DNA from: Whalleya microplaca
Lineage: Eukaryota; Ascomycota; Sordariomycetes; Xylariales; Xylariaceae
DNA: 64,000 bases
Direction of reading: 5' to 3'
Assembly (NCBI GenBank): GCA_022497155.1
Contig: MU385711.1
Location: 1,450,673-1,514,672, forward strand
The stretch's first letter is position 1. Each line of letters starts with the position of its first letter. Of this stretch, positions 34,725 through 47,773 are shown in pieces. The translations under genes and the position numbers were made by a program. Below the pieces are notes generated by a model that saw only the letters and a program-made list of their open reading frames with translations, ran no database searches and was not told the DNA's origin.

Positions 34725-36392
34725 GATGGGCAAAATAGGTATGAGAACAGTCGATGACGAAATGTGTTACAAGGTTTTGTGACAAGGCTTAGAGGAGCGT
34801 CTGGGATAAGGGTTCTCAGTTACAGAGGTGCTTCCAGTCAATGGAATGTAAGATACGATGTTTAGATACAGAACCAACAGAAGCAAAGGAGCTAACAGCA
34901 GGTACTTTGGAGATATAATATAATAAAGGTCTAAGATTCAAAATACAGTCCCAGACGATAATAAGAGTCACCTACAAATCCACTTACACAACCCCAGTCG
35001 ACCGACAACCAATCTGAAGACATATACGGAGTACTAAGCATTCATCGGCCAAGCGGCTATGCCTCTCCGTCAGGCCTAGGAATGACTCGACAAGCGGACT
35101 GGTGGTCTTTGGACCTCGGTGCCCATCGCTGTCCCGATAGTCGTTAGCAGAACTTTGGCTTTGGGCCACTTGCTGGACCATAGTCAGGTGAGGGCGAGGG
35201 AAGATCCCTCGGAAGCGGGCGTGGCACAGGCAGTTCTGACGTTTAGAGGACATGGCTCTCGGCTCAAGGGGACTGTCCAGAACACTCGGTTGCCTTCCGT
35301 TATTGGCCGATTTGCCGAACTAGTAGAGAACCTGGATCCACAAGATCTGGTCCTGGTTCCCCTGTCCCCGCACCTGGGGTAAGTTTCTAGCCTCTCTCTG
35401 CATTTGCATTTGACAATGACGCCAGTGTCTGCAGTAGGCAACTTACATGAATATCTCACGATGGCCAACGAGTTCTCTACATTTTGAACAATGCTCATGC
35501 TGAAGTGCTATATATTTCTGAATAAGCTGATATGAGACATAGATAGGTATACTGAATTAATCAAGAGGCCATCATCATGTAGTGTTACCTACTGCGTATG
35601 TAAGCTGTTCACTGATGAACAGCTGACATGTGAAAGTGAGGTTAAACGACAGGACAAGCAATAGCATGCGATCATTTGCAATTGTCATTTTTCGGGTGTG
35701 CTTGGAGACATATGCAGTAAGGGAACTTGCCATCAGCCCTGTTTAGTTATCAGCATCCTTAATAAGCCTCGGCTCTAGTCACAAGTTTTCGTCTCAATGG
35801 CACCATATCATAGCTTTTCACATGAGATGACAACGTTGATAGTGGACCCACTTTCCATCTATATGCTACTCCCTCTACATGTACTCCGTACGTAGGTAAG
35901 TATACCTCAGATTTCAATTTGGCAATGCAATCAATTATACCACGCTAGCCCTGTTTTATCAGTTTTCTATTTGACTCTTAACAAGCAAAACACACCTGTC
36001 TCGCATGCCTGGAGAACTCCATAGACAATCCCTTGTATCAAGTGGCCTCAACTTGATACTTCTTCACCACAGTTTTCGAGCGTTCACAATCTATTTCGTT
36101 CTTGTTGATGGGAAATCTAAACGTGTCTGGTAGCCATACCGCCAACACGTTGTCTATTCCCCAGTGATGGGTGAGTTTTTTATCCTTTAACTCTGGAGGT
36201 TGTTTACCAACGTGACTCCTATTGCTATTACCTTTAGTTAACACACAGGAGCACTGTACCTTTCCGTCTAATCCCAGCCTGATTATGCAAATAGCCCAGC
36301 TCACAAGTATCGCAACGACCTCGAAGTTTCGAGGTTCTGAAAGTAAGATAGAGGGCTGGCACTGCTCACCGGCAGCATGTACCATTGGTAAA
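34725..36392. other. Intergenic: isocitrate lyase promoter and trehalase 3' flank
   Basis: 1.67 kb. The lyase upstream side (34725 to about 35000) includes the TATA-like AT run at 34913-34926, about 190 bp from the ATG. Around 35100-35380 the sequence is more GC-rich with overlapping open frames on both strands but no recognised protein motif. No clear metabolic-regulator site could be confirmed by eye. Confidence 0.4.
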
Positions 36393-38875
36393 TCAAGCCA
36401 ATTCCTGAAGCAGCCTCTCTTCTTTGAGTTGCTGAGCCCTCTCGTAGGTATCGTAAGGGGTTAAGGTGCCGAGCGCTCTTTGCATGTCTGTGTTGATGAA
36501 CTGAAGTCCATAGACATAACTGGCATTGACCCAGCCAAACCTAGATAAACGATGTCAATTAATCAACCATGCTCAAAAGATACCACATCTACGTACCCTT
36601 CTTTGGCGACACCCTTGAAGTCAAGCCCTTGGTTGCCGTACTCAGCGTCTACTCGATGAGGGTCAACAGGCCTCGTGACATCGTATTTCTCAACGACGAC
36701 GCCGTTGAAGTCAAAGAAAGCCTTCGTGATCATGAACAACCACTTATATGCCAACTTTTGAGCAAGGTCCGCGTATCCATAGCGGTATAGGCCTGTCCAG
36801 GCCAGCATCTGTTGCGGTGCCCAACCGTAAGGATAATCCCACTGCCTGTTAGGCCTTTCCAGACTAACGGCGCCACGGGATTCCTCAGTACCAGATAAGA
36901 GACCGCCGTAGGCTTCAAATTTCGGCACAGCCGTTTTGACCACCTTGGCCGCTTTCTCGGGATCCGGTACTCCAGCCCAGAGAGGCCAGAAGGTTGTGCA
37001 AGACTCGTAAGTGCATTGCTCTTGTTTTACCGAATCGTAGTCGAAGTACATGCCCTTTTCCTCGTTCCAGCAATACTTATGCATGGCTGCGCGACGTCTC
37101 TTCCAGCGACGGTCCCAGACAGCTGAAGTCTCGACTTGGCCAGGCACCATCGATTCGCAGCACCATTCTGCGGGTATCTTCAATTCATCACCGAAAACAT
37201 TACGGATGGTACGGGCAATATCCATCTCATATTTATATAGTAACGAGTTCAGATCGATGGTTGCAAGGTTGGCACAGACCCTTTCGAGTCGATACGAAGT
37301 ATCATGACCCGACTCTCGAACTGCTCGATCATGAAGGAAGTACTCGTCTAGATCTGGCTCCGTGACCTCGCAATGGTTATATGCTCTCACAAACTCTTCA
37401 AAGCTCATGTTGTACTTTTTGGCATATGGTTCCAGGATGTGAACAAAGTGCGAAGCTTCTGTCTCAGGTGGAACACCCAGCCCTTCTGGTCGGTATCTGG
37501 ACAGACCGGTCTTTTTGTCTAATCGAGGTTCTGTCATCCACACGCCAAAATACTCCTTGATTGCAGCAAGCAGAGCGATGCGAAGGAAATCAGTAGCGCC
37601 TGGTTCGTGCTTAATCTTTTCGTATACTCGCAGTGCCATATCTGTCAAAAATGGCGGCTGTGACCGTAACAGGTAGTACGATCTAGTTGCGTTGAGGATC
37701 TTGCCGTAGTGTCTGATGCAGAAGCAGAAGTTTTGGACCATCGATTTCGCGAGATGCACCTTGTCGTTGACCAAAAGCCCAAGTGATTCCATGTAGCTAT
37801 CCCATCCGTACAACTCGTTGAACCGCCCACCTGGGACCACGAATGGAAGCCCCCGTAGTGTCTTTTCTCCGGTCTTTGGATCCACGACCTCTTCCATCTC
37901 GAGAGCTAGAAGTCCAGGCTTGTCGTTCATATCTCGTACCAATTCAGGGGTAATTTTCTCTGGTAGAAGTTGGACGTCTAGCCGCAATTCCGGTCGGTCG
38001 CGTGCAACTTTCTGGTAATACTCCAGCTGCGCTGGAGCTCCTCTTGGAATATAAATTCGAGGCCGTGGGTCGTCGGTCCAGTCCTTAGGATCTTTGGCTG
38101 CGATCTCAATGCTCGATGCATCGATGCGACGGGTCAATCCTTCCCAAAACTGGTTTTTTATGAGTCTAGATAATCTGCTGACTGGGTTCTCGTTGAGGCG
38201 GCCTATGTCGAGGACAATTCGCTTCCGTCCAAACTCTTTGGCCATCGATAACTCTTGCAAGAGGTTCGAAAGCATGTATGTTCCTCTGATATCGAATCGA
38301 TTGTAGCCGCCAGATGCAGCCGTCCGTAGAGACATGACCTAACGACGGCAAGTTAGATACAATCTACGCAAAATCGCTCGAGCCTGCACCACGCACCTTC
38401 GGTCCAACATCCTCAATTGTGATTTGCATATTTCCATCGGTATCTTCTTGGGCTTGTAGACTCTCGAGGGTTTGGTCGACGTCGACGAGGAACTGGCGGG
38501 TATGCTGTCTGCTGGCCTCATCTGGGACAAATGCGTCAGTATGTTCCTTCTCTTCTAAGCAAAGGGCTCTCTCTCATACCGTGGCTCCCGCGTCTATGTG
38601 GTTCGTGAAGTTTCATACGCCCGAGATCTTGAACGAGGGTATTCTTGTTCTGTTTTAGCGAGTGTATCACACATTGGCGACTTGAAGCTAGGGCATCAAC
38701 CTACTTGCGATTGCGTGCGGTGTCGATTATGATACCGGTCAGCGTGGCGGGCGTCGTTGGTGTAGTATGTTCTGGCATCGTCGAAAACCCCGAAATCGTC
38801 ACTTGCTTCGGCGGTTCCATTTTGCTCATCTTGTTGGGGGTTATTTGTTGCGCCAGTCTTTAATAGCTCGGCCAT
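36393..38875 (-). CDS. NTH1: Neutral trehalase (GH37)
   Basis: Five exons: 38705-38875, 38580-38649, 38397-38521, 36597-38338 and 36393-36540, 751 aa; introns 55-58 nt. The largest frame covers only part, so the ends come from splicing. The N-terminus reads [30 protein letters not shown] at 76-79 is a PKA-type site, and [12 protein letters not shown] at about 107-118 is the calcium-binding EF-like loop of neutral trehalases. Two trehalase signatures are clear: [14 protein letters not shown] (near 290) and [10 protein letters not shown] (near 620). The last exon adds [17 protein letters not shown]. It hydrolyses cytosolic trehalose to glucose on recovery from stress and at germination. In yeast it is activated by PKA phosphorylation, 14-3-3 binding and calcium. 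Catalytic and regulatory motifs are all intact. NTH1 is the yeast name; treB in Aspergillus. Confidence 0.95.
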
Positions 38876-41800
38876 AACAAAAGGAAGAGGACGGCAACCC
38901 GTAGATATATCACTGACTGTCTGTATTCAGATAGAAGCGGAGTGTACGGAGTGTACGGACTGTACGCGCGGGCGGTAAGTATGTGACTGTTCAATGTATT
39001 GCGATTGTACGACACAATTGCGCCATAAACCGTCTAGTTTGATTGCTACGGATGTACAGCAACGAAGCAACAGCTTAAATTTCGGGAAAGTGATATAATA
39101 TGTAGATACGGACTCGAAGGAGGAGAGAACTGACGGAAAGCGTGGGGCGAAGGGATCATCAGACAATCTATCTCCTAATCACCGCAAGTGACGACTTGGT
39201 GGGGCATGGAACGGTGAGAACGGCGGGCAAGCTGGCAAGGAGACAAACCTGACAATTTGACAAAGGAGTACGCGGAACAGGCCAGTATCGGGTCTTTGCG
39301 CAAGTTCAATTGCTGCTACCTATCTACCACCTGACAGGCCAAATAAGGAGGACTTGTGGAAACCGAATTAAACCTCTAGACTACCTGATAAAAGCGATAT
39401 CATCAAGATCGTGTAGTCTGTTCTAGGTCAAGAGAAGGTTGTCGTTTCTAGAGCATGATGTCAGATGTCAGAGTATCGAGGATCAAACCTCCACATAATT
39501 GAATATTTTTACCACACACTATCGGTTAAATAGGTACAGTATGTACATATTAGGTGGGCACGTGTCTTACGTGCCTTAGTTCGATGTTGTCATGTCTATC
39601 AGCCCGCCAGCCTACCGTGTGCACTTCGAGAACCTACGGAGATTACCTATTAGAATAATCCAATTGAGGCTCGAGTCGTGTGACCCAATTCAATAAGACT
39701 ATTGGTTTACTTCCTATGCAGATAAGCAGATAGTCAGATGGGGAACGCCCAGTCATTAATAAATAGCAAGACTAGGTACGTAGTAAACGAGGTTCTAATA
39801 TCTACCTAATCTTAACGCCTTCGTGTCTAGACCGCGCAATTATTAGTTAATAAACTTGGATGAGGCTCATTTCTAATTTCAGTACGTTTACATAATTTTC
39901 AACAAAGTTTGGGACCTCATAGTAAGGCTTCTGATTGCCGCTGCGCAATGACGGCACATCCCCACTGGAGTTCGGCTGGCCACCGGTGGTGTATGTAGCT
40001 TGGGTTACCTATGAATGCAACCCGACCAGCCCTGAGGCTCATACATATAGTGGGATCCAATGATAAAGACTCCGAGTCTTCTATCTTTTTCAGTTCCTCG
40101 ACATTCTACAGGTGGAGAGTATGTGTATGAAACCGTCTATGTCTCTACCGTCGGTGCTAATCTTCCCAACCGTTGTCGGCGATAAATGACCCGGTCTATT
40201 TGGTAAAACGTTAAAAGTCATGATGGGTACTGAGGTATGAGATCTCAGTATAAAAACACAACCCCGCCTGCTCACGCAACCATGATTTCACGTGCCCACT
40301 ATTATAGGGTCTGTTTTCAAAGGTATCAGGATTTCCATATCATGATTGTTGTTGACCAGAATGTTCGCGGGTATCCATAGTGCTGAAGATATTAAGGTAG
40401 AGAAGGTAACAGTGCCCATTCTGTGGAATAGTTTGTGTCACAAGAATTCTTGTTTTTATTGACCGTGATATAAAAAAACTGGGTTACTAAAGATTCCTAG
40501 ACTGTCTTCTTCGATTATATTCAACTAATCAATGTCATTAGTTGTATATGTCACAAGCTTGATTAATTGTAAAGGTGTAGAGGTGTGAAGAGCGCTGATT
40601 ACTCACTTAGATGATACATACTATATCTTCTACTTAAAGCAACCCTTTTTACTACAGTCGTAACATATTACCTAACCTGACATGTAAGCAATAGTATCAC
40701 GATAAGCGACTGCTTTTTCGTGTTCAGTTGTGGTTTTATTTAATATATGTGCTGCTCTTAACGTTTCTCTTAAAAATAATTGGCGTGACATGCACAACTT
40801 CGGTACGATTCATTGTATCTATCATTCTTTGAAGCGTACCTTTGGTCAACTAACAGTGATCTTCCAAGGTGTCGGCCTTTTTGGGACGTGCGATGTATAA
40901 GTGATGCCCTGTGCTAATTATTACCTATAGCTTCTGTCAGTTGTTCTACTTTCTGCACTCAAGTATTCTTAGGTAACGAGCACATATACAATGTTTTGAT
41001 TTCACATTTCTTAGTACCTTCGCTCCCAACCGTTCTACCTTCTAGCTACTACTTATTACATGTAGATAAGGTAGCATATATGACTAATAGCTCAAATGTT
41101 GTGTTGCTGCATCATATACGTATTCCACCAATGACACGGCGCTGTACTTGGTATGCCATGAATTGTCCAACAATAATGTCTCGGTAAGGGAAACGGCTAT
41201 TGAAACACTATGAAGCACATTATCTAGCGATGGACTCATTACAGAAAACCTGATTTATTATTAGATATATTCGAGAATTTTTCTAGAACCTTTCCAATTT
41301 TGCTTCTGTGTTGCGATAGGTTCGATAAAGCAACCTAGGAGATGCTGTATGTTCATGTAGGTGGGTATCCGAAGCTGCAGCATTCCGGTTTGCAGCCCAA
41401 TGTCTCATGTGGCTGCAGCATCACATAAAGTGTAATTGACAATGAAGTGACATCCAAAATGGAGCTGGATATACATATATGACATGGTATACAACTAGCT
41501 GGACGAGAACGAGCCATGCTGCCATGGCCGTATTATCTATCAGTAAGCGTCATCTCGGGGATAAGCTGAAATAATTTCAACTAGGGGATACGTGATGAGG
41601 ACCAGTGGTATATATCCCGAGAATAGTAAAGCCTCAATAAGAGAGAACTAGATCCATTCGATGAACTGTGCTGACAGTGATATTGACTTGCCAATACCCA
41701 AAAACCAGCCTGACCTTTTCTAGATATGGTTTCCGTCAATGTTAGGGACGCCCTCATCAATATATGCAAGCCGAAAGGTCGACAGAAGCGGGATGAATAT

Positions 41801-43699
41801 TTGAGCTGACCGGGAACAAATAAACATGTGGCTTATCCCGATTTCCTTGCAACAGCAGCGCGAAGCAAGCCGTGTCTGCTCGGCGGTTCCAACGCTATCA
41901 TACAATACCGCTGATGCAGCATCTGCGCCAAGCCTAGTAGATAGTCGACTCGGCACACGAAGAAAAAAAGAAATAAGTGCAGAAAATTTCAGTCTCGAGA
42001 TGTGATAGCTTCCAATCCAATGGTCTTGCTTTTTTTATCTTTAAGCTATGCTCCCGTTCGTTTAAGCTTGTTTCGATTCCCTAGTAGTTCAGATCGATCA
42101 TCCGGGCTAGCATCCAGGAGTCGATCCATCTCCATATTTCCAAGTCAACCAGGGGGGTGTGCCGGCCACTAAACTCGGGAATACCTGGCCGAAACTGGGA
42201 CTAGAGGTGCAGAGATGTACATACATATGTACAGGTAGTATTGGGGGCTAGAGCTTATCAGAAGTGCCCGACGAACGATCTCGTATTGCAACCCTCACGA
42301 ACCCCCATTTGGACGTTGAAGAATCCATTGCGAAGAAGAGGCTTATTAACGTCATGTTCCTGAGCATCTTCAGGATCTGAATCAGCTTCGCCTTAAAATT
42401 GAGGTGAAACAAGTGCGACCAGGCAACATACATCATCACTTGGGCAGTGGCGCTTGTCAAAGATGCCGAATTCAGCTGCCCAGTCGATTTAATAGATTGA
42501 TTGACAGCGGGCACTACCGAAAGTAAGCGCTGTTTCTGTCCACTTACAGCTAGCCCCACGTGCGATGTGGGATTTTTAGCAACGTCCATATTTTATATTT
42601 CCTACGCACGTATCACTCTCACCGCCCACCATCTCGATATGCACAAAGCAATTGTTTGCACTTCAGCTTCCGTTCTAGACGACTGGGCTGACGTTCATTA
42701 TCCTGTCGTGTCCCTGAGTACAAGACATCTAACGGCCAACTATATCCAATCAGTCTTGTAGAGCCGTCACCATTGTGTTATAGTCTCTCAGCTCAAAGCT
42801 CAGGCAGATACATAGGTAGACTCTCCTTGGGATATTTAGGTCGCCTATCATGGAAGTATCATGGTCGAGGCACCATATTCAATCATCGGTATCGAGTGTT
42901 TGTCATGATATTAACTCCTACAAACTTCTCGCCGAAAGGCGCATTTGTTGGCGACTCGCTAGAAACTGATGCCCGAGCTACATACCTCCTATCCATTGAC
43001 GAGCTCGGGCACCCCTGTTCAGCATCATGCAGGTTGGCCTCGTAATTTACACACTCGACCTACTATTGGTATCGCGTGGTCCAGTAGACCGGCCTCGAGC
43101 AACCAGGACCAGGCTCCTCGGCCTTGAATCTCATGCCTCTTTTTAGCCCCCCGTTCCCGTTGTTACCCTCCGGCTCCCATTCTTCGCGTGTGAACAAAAC
43201 CCGTATCAACTCGCTAGCGTTCCTACGACACTACTATTGTGAAAATAGCAGACCTATGAAACCTAACCGTTTTCCAGGTGGCGCTTACTGCAGTTCATTA
43301 GATAGCTCTTGATCCCGCCACCAGCTCGCCATGCCGTCTGCTTTATCGTACAATACATTTCGTGGCTTCGGACCTGCCCCTTCGCCAGCGCCCACGAGAC
43401 CGGCACTGTCTTTTATGGGCGTCTAGAACGTAGTGTCAGCTACTGCACGTTCTCACCAATGAAATAAACTAATGATACAGCTAGGAATTTATTTTAAAAG
43501 TTATGGCGTTGTAAACTCGGAACCTGTGGATTTCTGTGCCGCCTGTTTCTCTTCGATTTCTTCCTGAGGCCCTGAGCTCTTTTCCACTCCCTATCACCTC
43601 TCTATAGTTAAGAGTCCCCTCGTTTCTATTATTTTGTGCCAGGGCACTACCGTAGACTGGCGTGGTAGTCACTCGTTCTATTTCTCATAGGTCGCCAAG
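38876..43699. other. Large intergenic region between divergent trehalase and GT2 genes
   Basis: 4.8 kb. 38876-39300 should hold the trehalase promoter, and 43300-43699 the GT2 leader. Between about 39400 and 42000 it is strongly AT-rich with stop codons in all frames, which fits decayed repeats or a long non-coding spacer, but no terminal repeats or transposase motifs were recognised. A 113-codon frame (42248-42589, minus) is listed separately. No tRNA or 5S rRNA seen. Confidence 0.4.
42248..42589 (-). other. Weak candidate small ORF (113 codons)
   Basis: An ATG-started frame in an otherwise AT-rich region. It has a hydrophobic block (VMMYVAWSHLFHLNF) and a run with Ser/Lys, but no family motif, no partner exon and no signal peptide. 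I would not annotate it as a gene without transcript evidence. Confidence 0.15.
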
Positions 43700-46639
43700 A
43701 TGGGTTTCCTCAAATCGTATTTTACCCCAGGCCATATCAAAGAGGAGGAAGAGAAAAGTCACAGTAAGAAGTCATCGGGAGTGATCACTGAGTCTCGCTT
43801 AACGAACTTGACGTCGTCCGGTAAAGCGACGACTAGTATACCTCAACCCTCACCACTTGCAGGCACAGCAACACCAAGGAGTCCACAAGGATCGCGGCCA
43901 GCATCAATATACCCGAACTCATTGTATCCCACAGGAGACTTTCGGAATGCCCGGGAAAGCATCCTCAATGTCAAAGCCGACGTTATGTGCAGTTGGTTAT
44001 ACCAGCAGCAATTGGAGAGACAATATGCGACGGGCATGCTGCCTGGGGAAGGTGTGGTAGTAAAGAAGAGCAAGAATAATTATGTATGCTGTCCTCCTCA
44101 GCTCCGAGACATACCATTTAGTTTGTATGACATGTCCATGGAATTGAACGTCCGGGTAAGCAGGTCCTCTCTCATTTGCTTAGATGTAGCGCTAATCGAT
44201 CTGTAGTGTGCCATGACAGTGAACACTAGAGTGATCAATGTCATACTGGCCTCTAGGCGAACGACGCATGAGTATATTCCACTCTCGGATGGCTTGCGTT
44301 TACAAGTTCTACCTAGCATGCGCGATCTGCCTCGGTGCCAGAAGCACCACTTTGCTGCATTCATCCAGGACCTTCAGATTTTAATTGTCTGGGATGATGA
44401 GCCAAAGAAGGTCTTGGCAAGAGCTGACGCCTTGGAACGGCAGATAATGAAGATGATCTGGGGGAATGGTGATGAAGACGACGAACAAGAGGAAGAGAAA
44501 GAGAAAGGCGAGAAGGGTCAAGGAGTTGAAGTCGGCGTCTCGGCATTGGACCTCGAAGCGGCTCTCGAGGACGAACAGAGGAAAACGAAACTCACAAGCC
44601 CGTTGGTTGTGGCACTGACGCTGACCCTTTGCATGTCCTGTATGGGGCTGGGTCTGAGGGCCCTTTCGTATGAAATCGCGACTGATCACTCATATATTCG
44701 GCTGGCACTCGTGGTAGTCATCCCGCTTGAAATGTGGGTGGCCATGTTCTTCTTCCAGACTATTATCGGCAACCTCTTTCAGATTTTCGGGCCGATCTCT
44801 TCGGTTTATAGTAACTCCAAGTTCTATTCCGGAACGCCCCCAAAGCGACTTAACCGAGAGTTCCACAACTTGCCTCATGTTACCATTCAGATGCCTGTTT
44901 ACAAGGAAGGTCTCAAGGCTGTTATCATGCCGACGATCCAGTCGCTCAAGCAGTGCATCTCGACATACGAACTACAAGGTGGTTCCGCCAATGTCTTTGT
45001 GAACGACGATGGAATGCAGTTGATCTCGGAAGAGGAGGCTCAGGCTCGGCGCGAATTCTATGAAGAAAACAACATCGGTTTCGTCGCTCGACCGGGGCAC
45101 AACCCCAAGCCAGAAGACGGAAGCCAACCGTTCCTCCGACGCGGTAAATTCAAGAAGGCATCGAATATGAACTACGCCATGATGGTGAGCAACCGTGTCG
45201 AGGATAAGCTGGTCCAGGCTCCTAGACCTGCAAATTGGACCCAGGCGGACGAACAAAACGCGTACAAACAGTGTCTCGCGGAGGTCTTGCAGGAAGATGA
45301 GGGCCGCACCTGGGCCGAGGGGAATATCCGTATTGGTGACTACATCCTCATCATCGACTCGGATACCCGTGTGCCAGAGGACTGTCTGCTCGATGCTGTT
45401 AGTGAAATGGAACAATCTCCCCAGGTAGCTATACTGCAATACACCTCAGGAGTCATGCGAGTGACGTCTTCTTTCTTCGAGGGAGGGTAAGTCAAAGACA
45501 ATCTTCTAGTATAGCAAGATGGACTATATACTGACCATCTCACAGCGTTACCTGGTTTACTGAACTTATTTACACCGCTATCACTTACGTTGTGTCGACT
45601 GGTGATGCTTGCCCCTTCGTCGGCCACAATGCCGTACTGCGCTGGTCTGCTATTCAAGATGCTGCTTCGTACCACGACGAGGACGGGTACGAGAAGTTCT
45701 GGTCCGAATCCCACGTGTCAGAGGACTTCGATATGGCTCTCAGACTTCAGTGTGCCGGCTACGATCTCCGATTTGCATCTTACACCGGCGATGGCTTCCA
45801 GGAGGGTGTCTCTCTAACGGTCTATGATGAGTTAGCCCGGTGGGAGAAATACGCATATGGTTGCAACGAGCTGATGTTCCACCCCTTTCGCTACTGGCTC
45901 ACTCGTGGCCCCATTACGCCGCTATTCCGGAGATTCCTTACCTCCAGCATCTTACTGCCTAAGAAGATCACCATCTGCACCTACATCGCTACGTACTACG
46001 CCATCGGCGCTAGCTGGCTCTTGACCCTTATGAACTACTTCCTCACCGGTTGGTTCTTTGGTCTGTACGACAAGTTCTATATCGACTCCTTCGCTATCTT
46101 TATTTCGATCATTGTTGTCTTTACGGGTCTGGGTAACTGCGCACTCGCTATCCTACGATATCGGCTAAATCAACAGTCACTATTTATAGCTTGTAAGTCC
46201 TAATATTTTCTGTACCCCTTACCAATACATGAGAGATCTGAAGACAAGAAAGAGAAAATGACTAACTGGGCGGGATCTAGTCTGGAATAACATCAAGTGG
46301 ATACCACTGATGTCCATCTTCCTGGGTGGTATTTCGCTACACGTCTCGCAGGCCATCCTAAGCCATTTCTTCAGCATCGATATGACCTGGGGCGCAACGG
46401 CCAAGGAAGTAGAGGACGTCAACTTTCTCGAGGAAATCCCACGCCTGCTACGTCGCTTCAAGGGCACCTTCATCGGTTGCGCCCTGATCGTTGGCCTTAT
46501 TGTCTGCGGTGTCTACGCATTCCCCGTTGCCTGGAGAATTGTGTATTTCGCCTCCATATGGCCACTGGCCTGGCTTGCGACTTGTCACTTCTTGCTTCCC
46601 GTTGTGCTGAACCCGGCGCTCATGGTGTTCGCGTGGTAA
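43700..46639 (+). CDS. GT2: Family-2 glycosyltransferase, fungal GT2 type required for hyphal growth on solid surfaces
   Basis: Four exons: 43700-44155, 44207-45486, 45546-46192 and 46281-46639, 913 aa; introns 51, 59 and 88 nt, the last with branch ACTAAC. Joins restore ELNVR-CAMTVNTR, FFEGGVTWFTE and SLFIAFWNNIKW. An N-terminal cytosolic part (1 to about 290) precedes two membrane segments (PLVVALTLTLCMSCMGLGL; LALVVVIPLEMWVAMFFFQTIIG). The catalytic domain has MPVYKEGLKAVI, FVNDDGMQL, NMNYAM, the metal-binding IIDSDTR (D536-S-D538) and EDFDMALRL with GHNAVLRW before it. About five C-terminal membrane segments follow. It belongs to the processive GT2 fold (like cellulose and chitin synthases) but lacks the chitin-synthase QRRRW motif in recognisable form. 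The homologue studied in Zymoseptoria and Fusarium enables hyphal extension on solid surfaces; its polymer is unproven. Confidence 0.9.
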
Positions 46640-47773
46640 TTTATACGGATAGTCGTGGTAGGCCGTGGACGCAGATAATGAAGCTGGTATATACTAGATT
46701 TCGTCCTATAGGATTGGGCAAAGGAGTTAGGTATTGGTGTGTATAGAAGGGCTACATACAGCAACCATGAAACCGGATTGGCTGGAACGGATTATTGGAT
46801 AGACTTTCGGACAACGCTCCTTTTGAGTTTCTCTTAGCGTTGTTGTTGGCTTGTGTTGTTGACGGTATAATTCCGTTGCTGGGATGGATGGATGTGCGTA
46901 AGGTATTATGTAACTATATGATTCTCCACACGCCGGAACAAGCCATGGCATAACAATTATCTAATGTATATTGGAATTGGGAATGGAGTGAAGCATGGAT
47001 CTCACAATTAATGTATATATCGGTACGAAACCGGGCTCGTCACGGGACGGTACATGTCATGTGTGTACGTGTAGTTGAGCAAGATAAGATCACTTATTCA
47101 GAATACCTTAGCTGAACCCCCATTATAGGCGCGGCGGGAATTTATCAGAATCGTGTGCGCGGATAATATAATAATATAAGTAAGAAAAAGGAGTATGGAT
47201 ACCTACAGTATAGGTACATACATAGAGGACTTACAGGACCTACATACTAATAATATCGATGCATCATGGTTTATACATAGTATGTACCATAGCGTATGCA
47301 TGTGTCGAATAGCAGCACCAGACGGCACCCGCTAGCGACTAAGGCGCCCCAATTACTACCCCACCATAGCGGCACCATAGCGGCACCCGTGCTGCCATAG
47401 CGGCCGGCTACGGTGTCAAACCTACCTAACAACCCTGTGACTACCCTACTAACTACCCTACTAACTACCCTACCTGACTACCTAAGCAGGCAGGAGGCCA
47501 CAGGGTGCACAGCACAGGTGGCATCCTCACAGGTGGACAGCAGCGACATTACCTAAATTCCCGAAATTCCCTAAATTCCTACCTCCTCCAACTTCAACGG
47601 GAGAGCTGTTTGGGTGAGGGAAATGCTTGTTTAAAGAGCTGGATTTGACCGACTATTCGATGTCTAGCTGACCCCTACTTTCGTTTTCTTTCTCTTCCTC
47701 TTCTTCTTCACCCCCGGCACTCCCTGTCTCTTTTTACTGGTCTTTGGTCGTTGCTTCAACCACGGAAAAAAAG
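46640..47773. other. Intergenic: GT2 3' flank and F-box gene upstream region
   Basis: 1.1 kb with dense short repeats: CCATAGCGGC-type copies at about 47372-47405, TAACTACCCTAC-type copies (about three) at 47440-47475, and ATTCCC/TAAATTCC copies near 47550-47580. These are simple tandem expansions. A CT-rich segment (47680-47735) just before the ATG is probably the leader. Confidence 0.45.
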
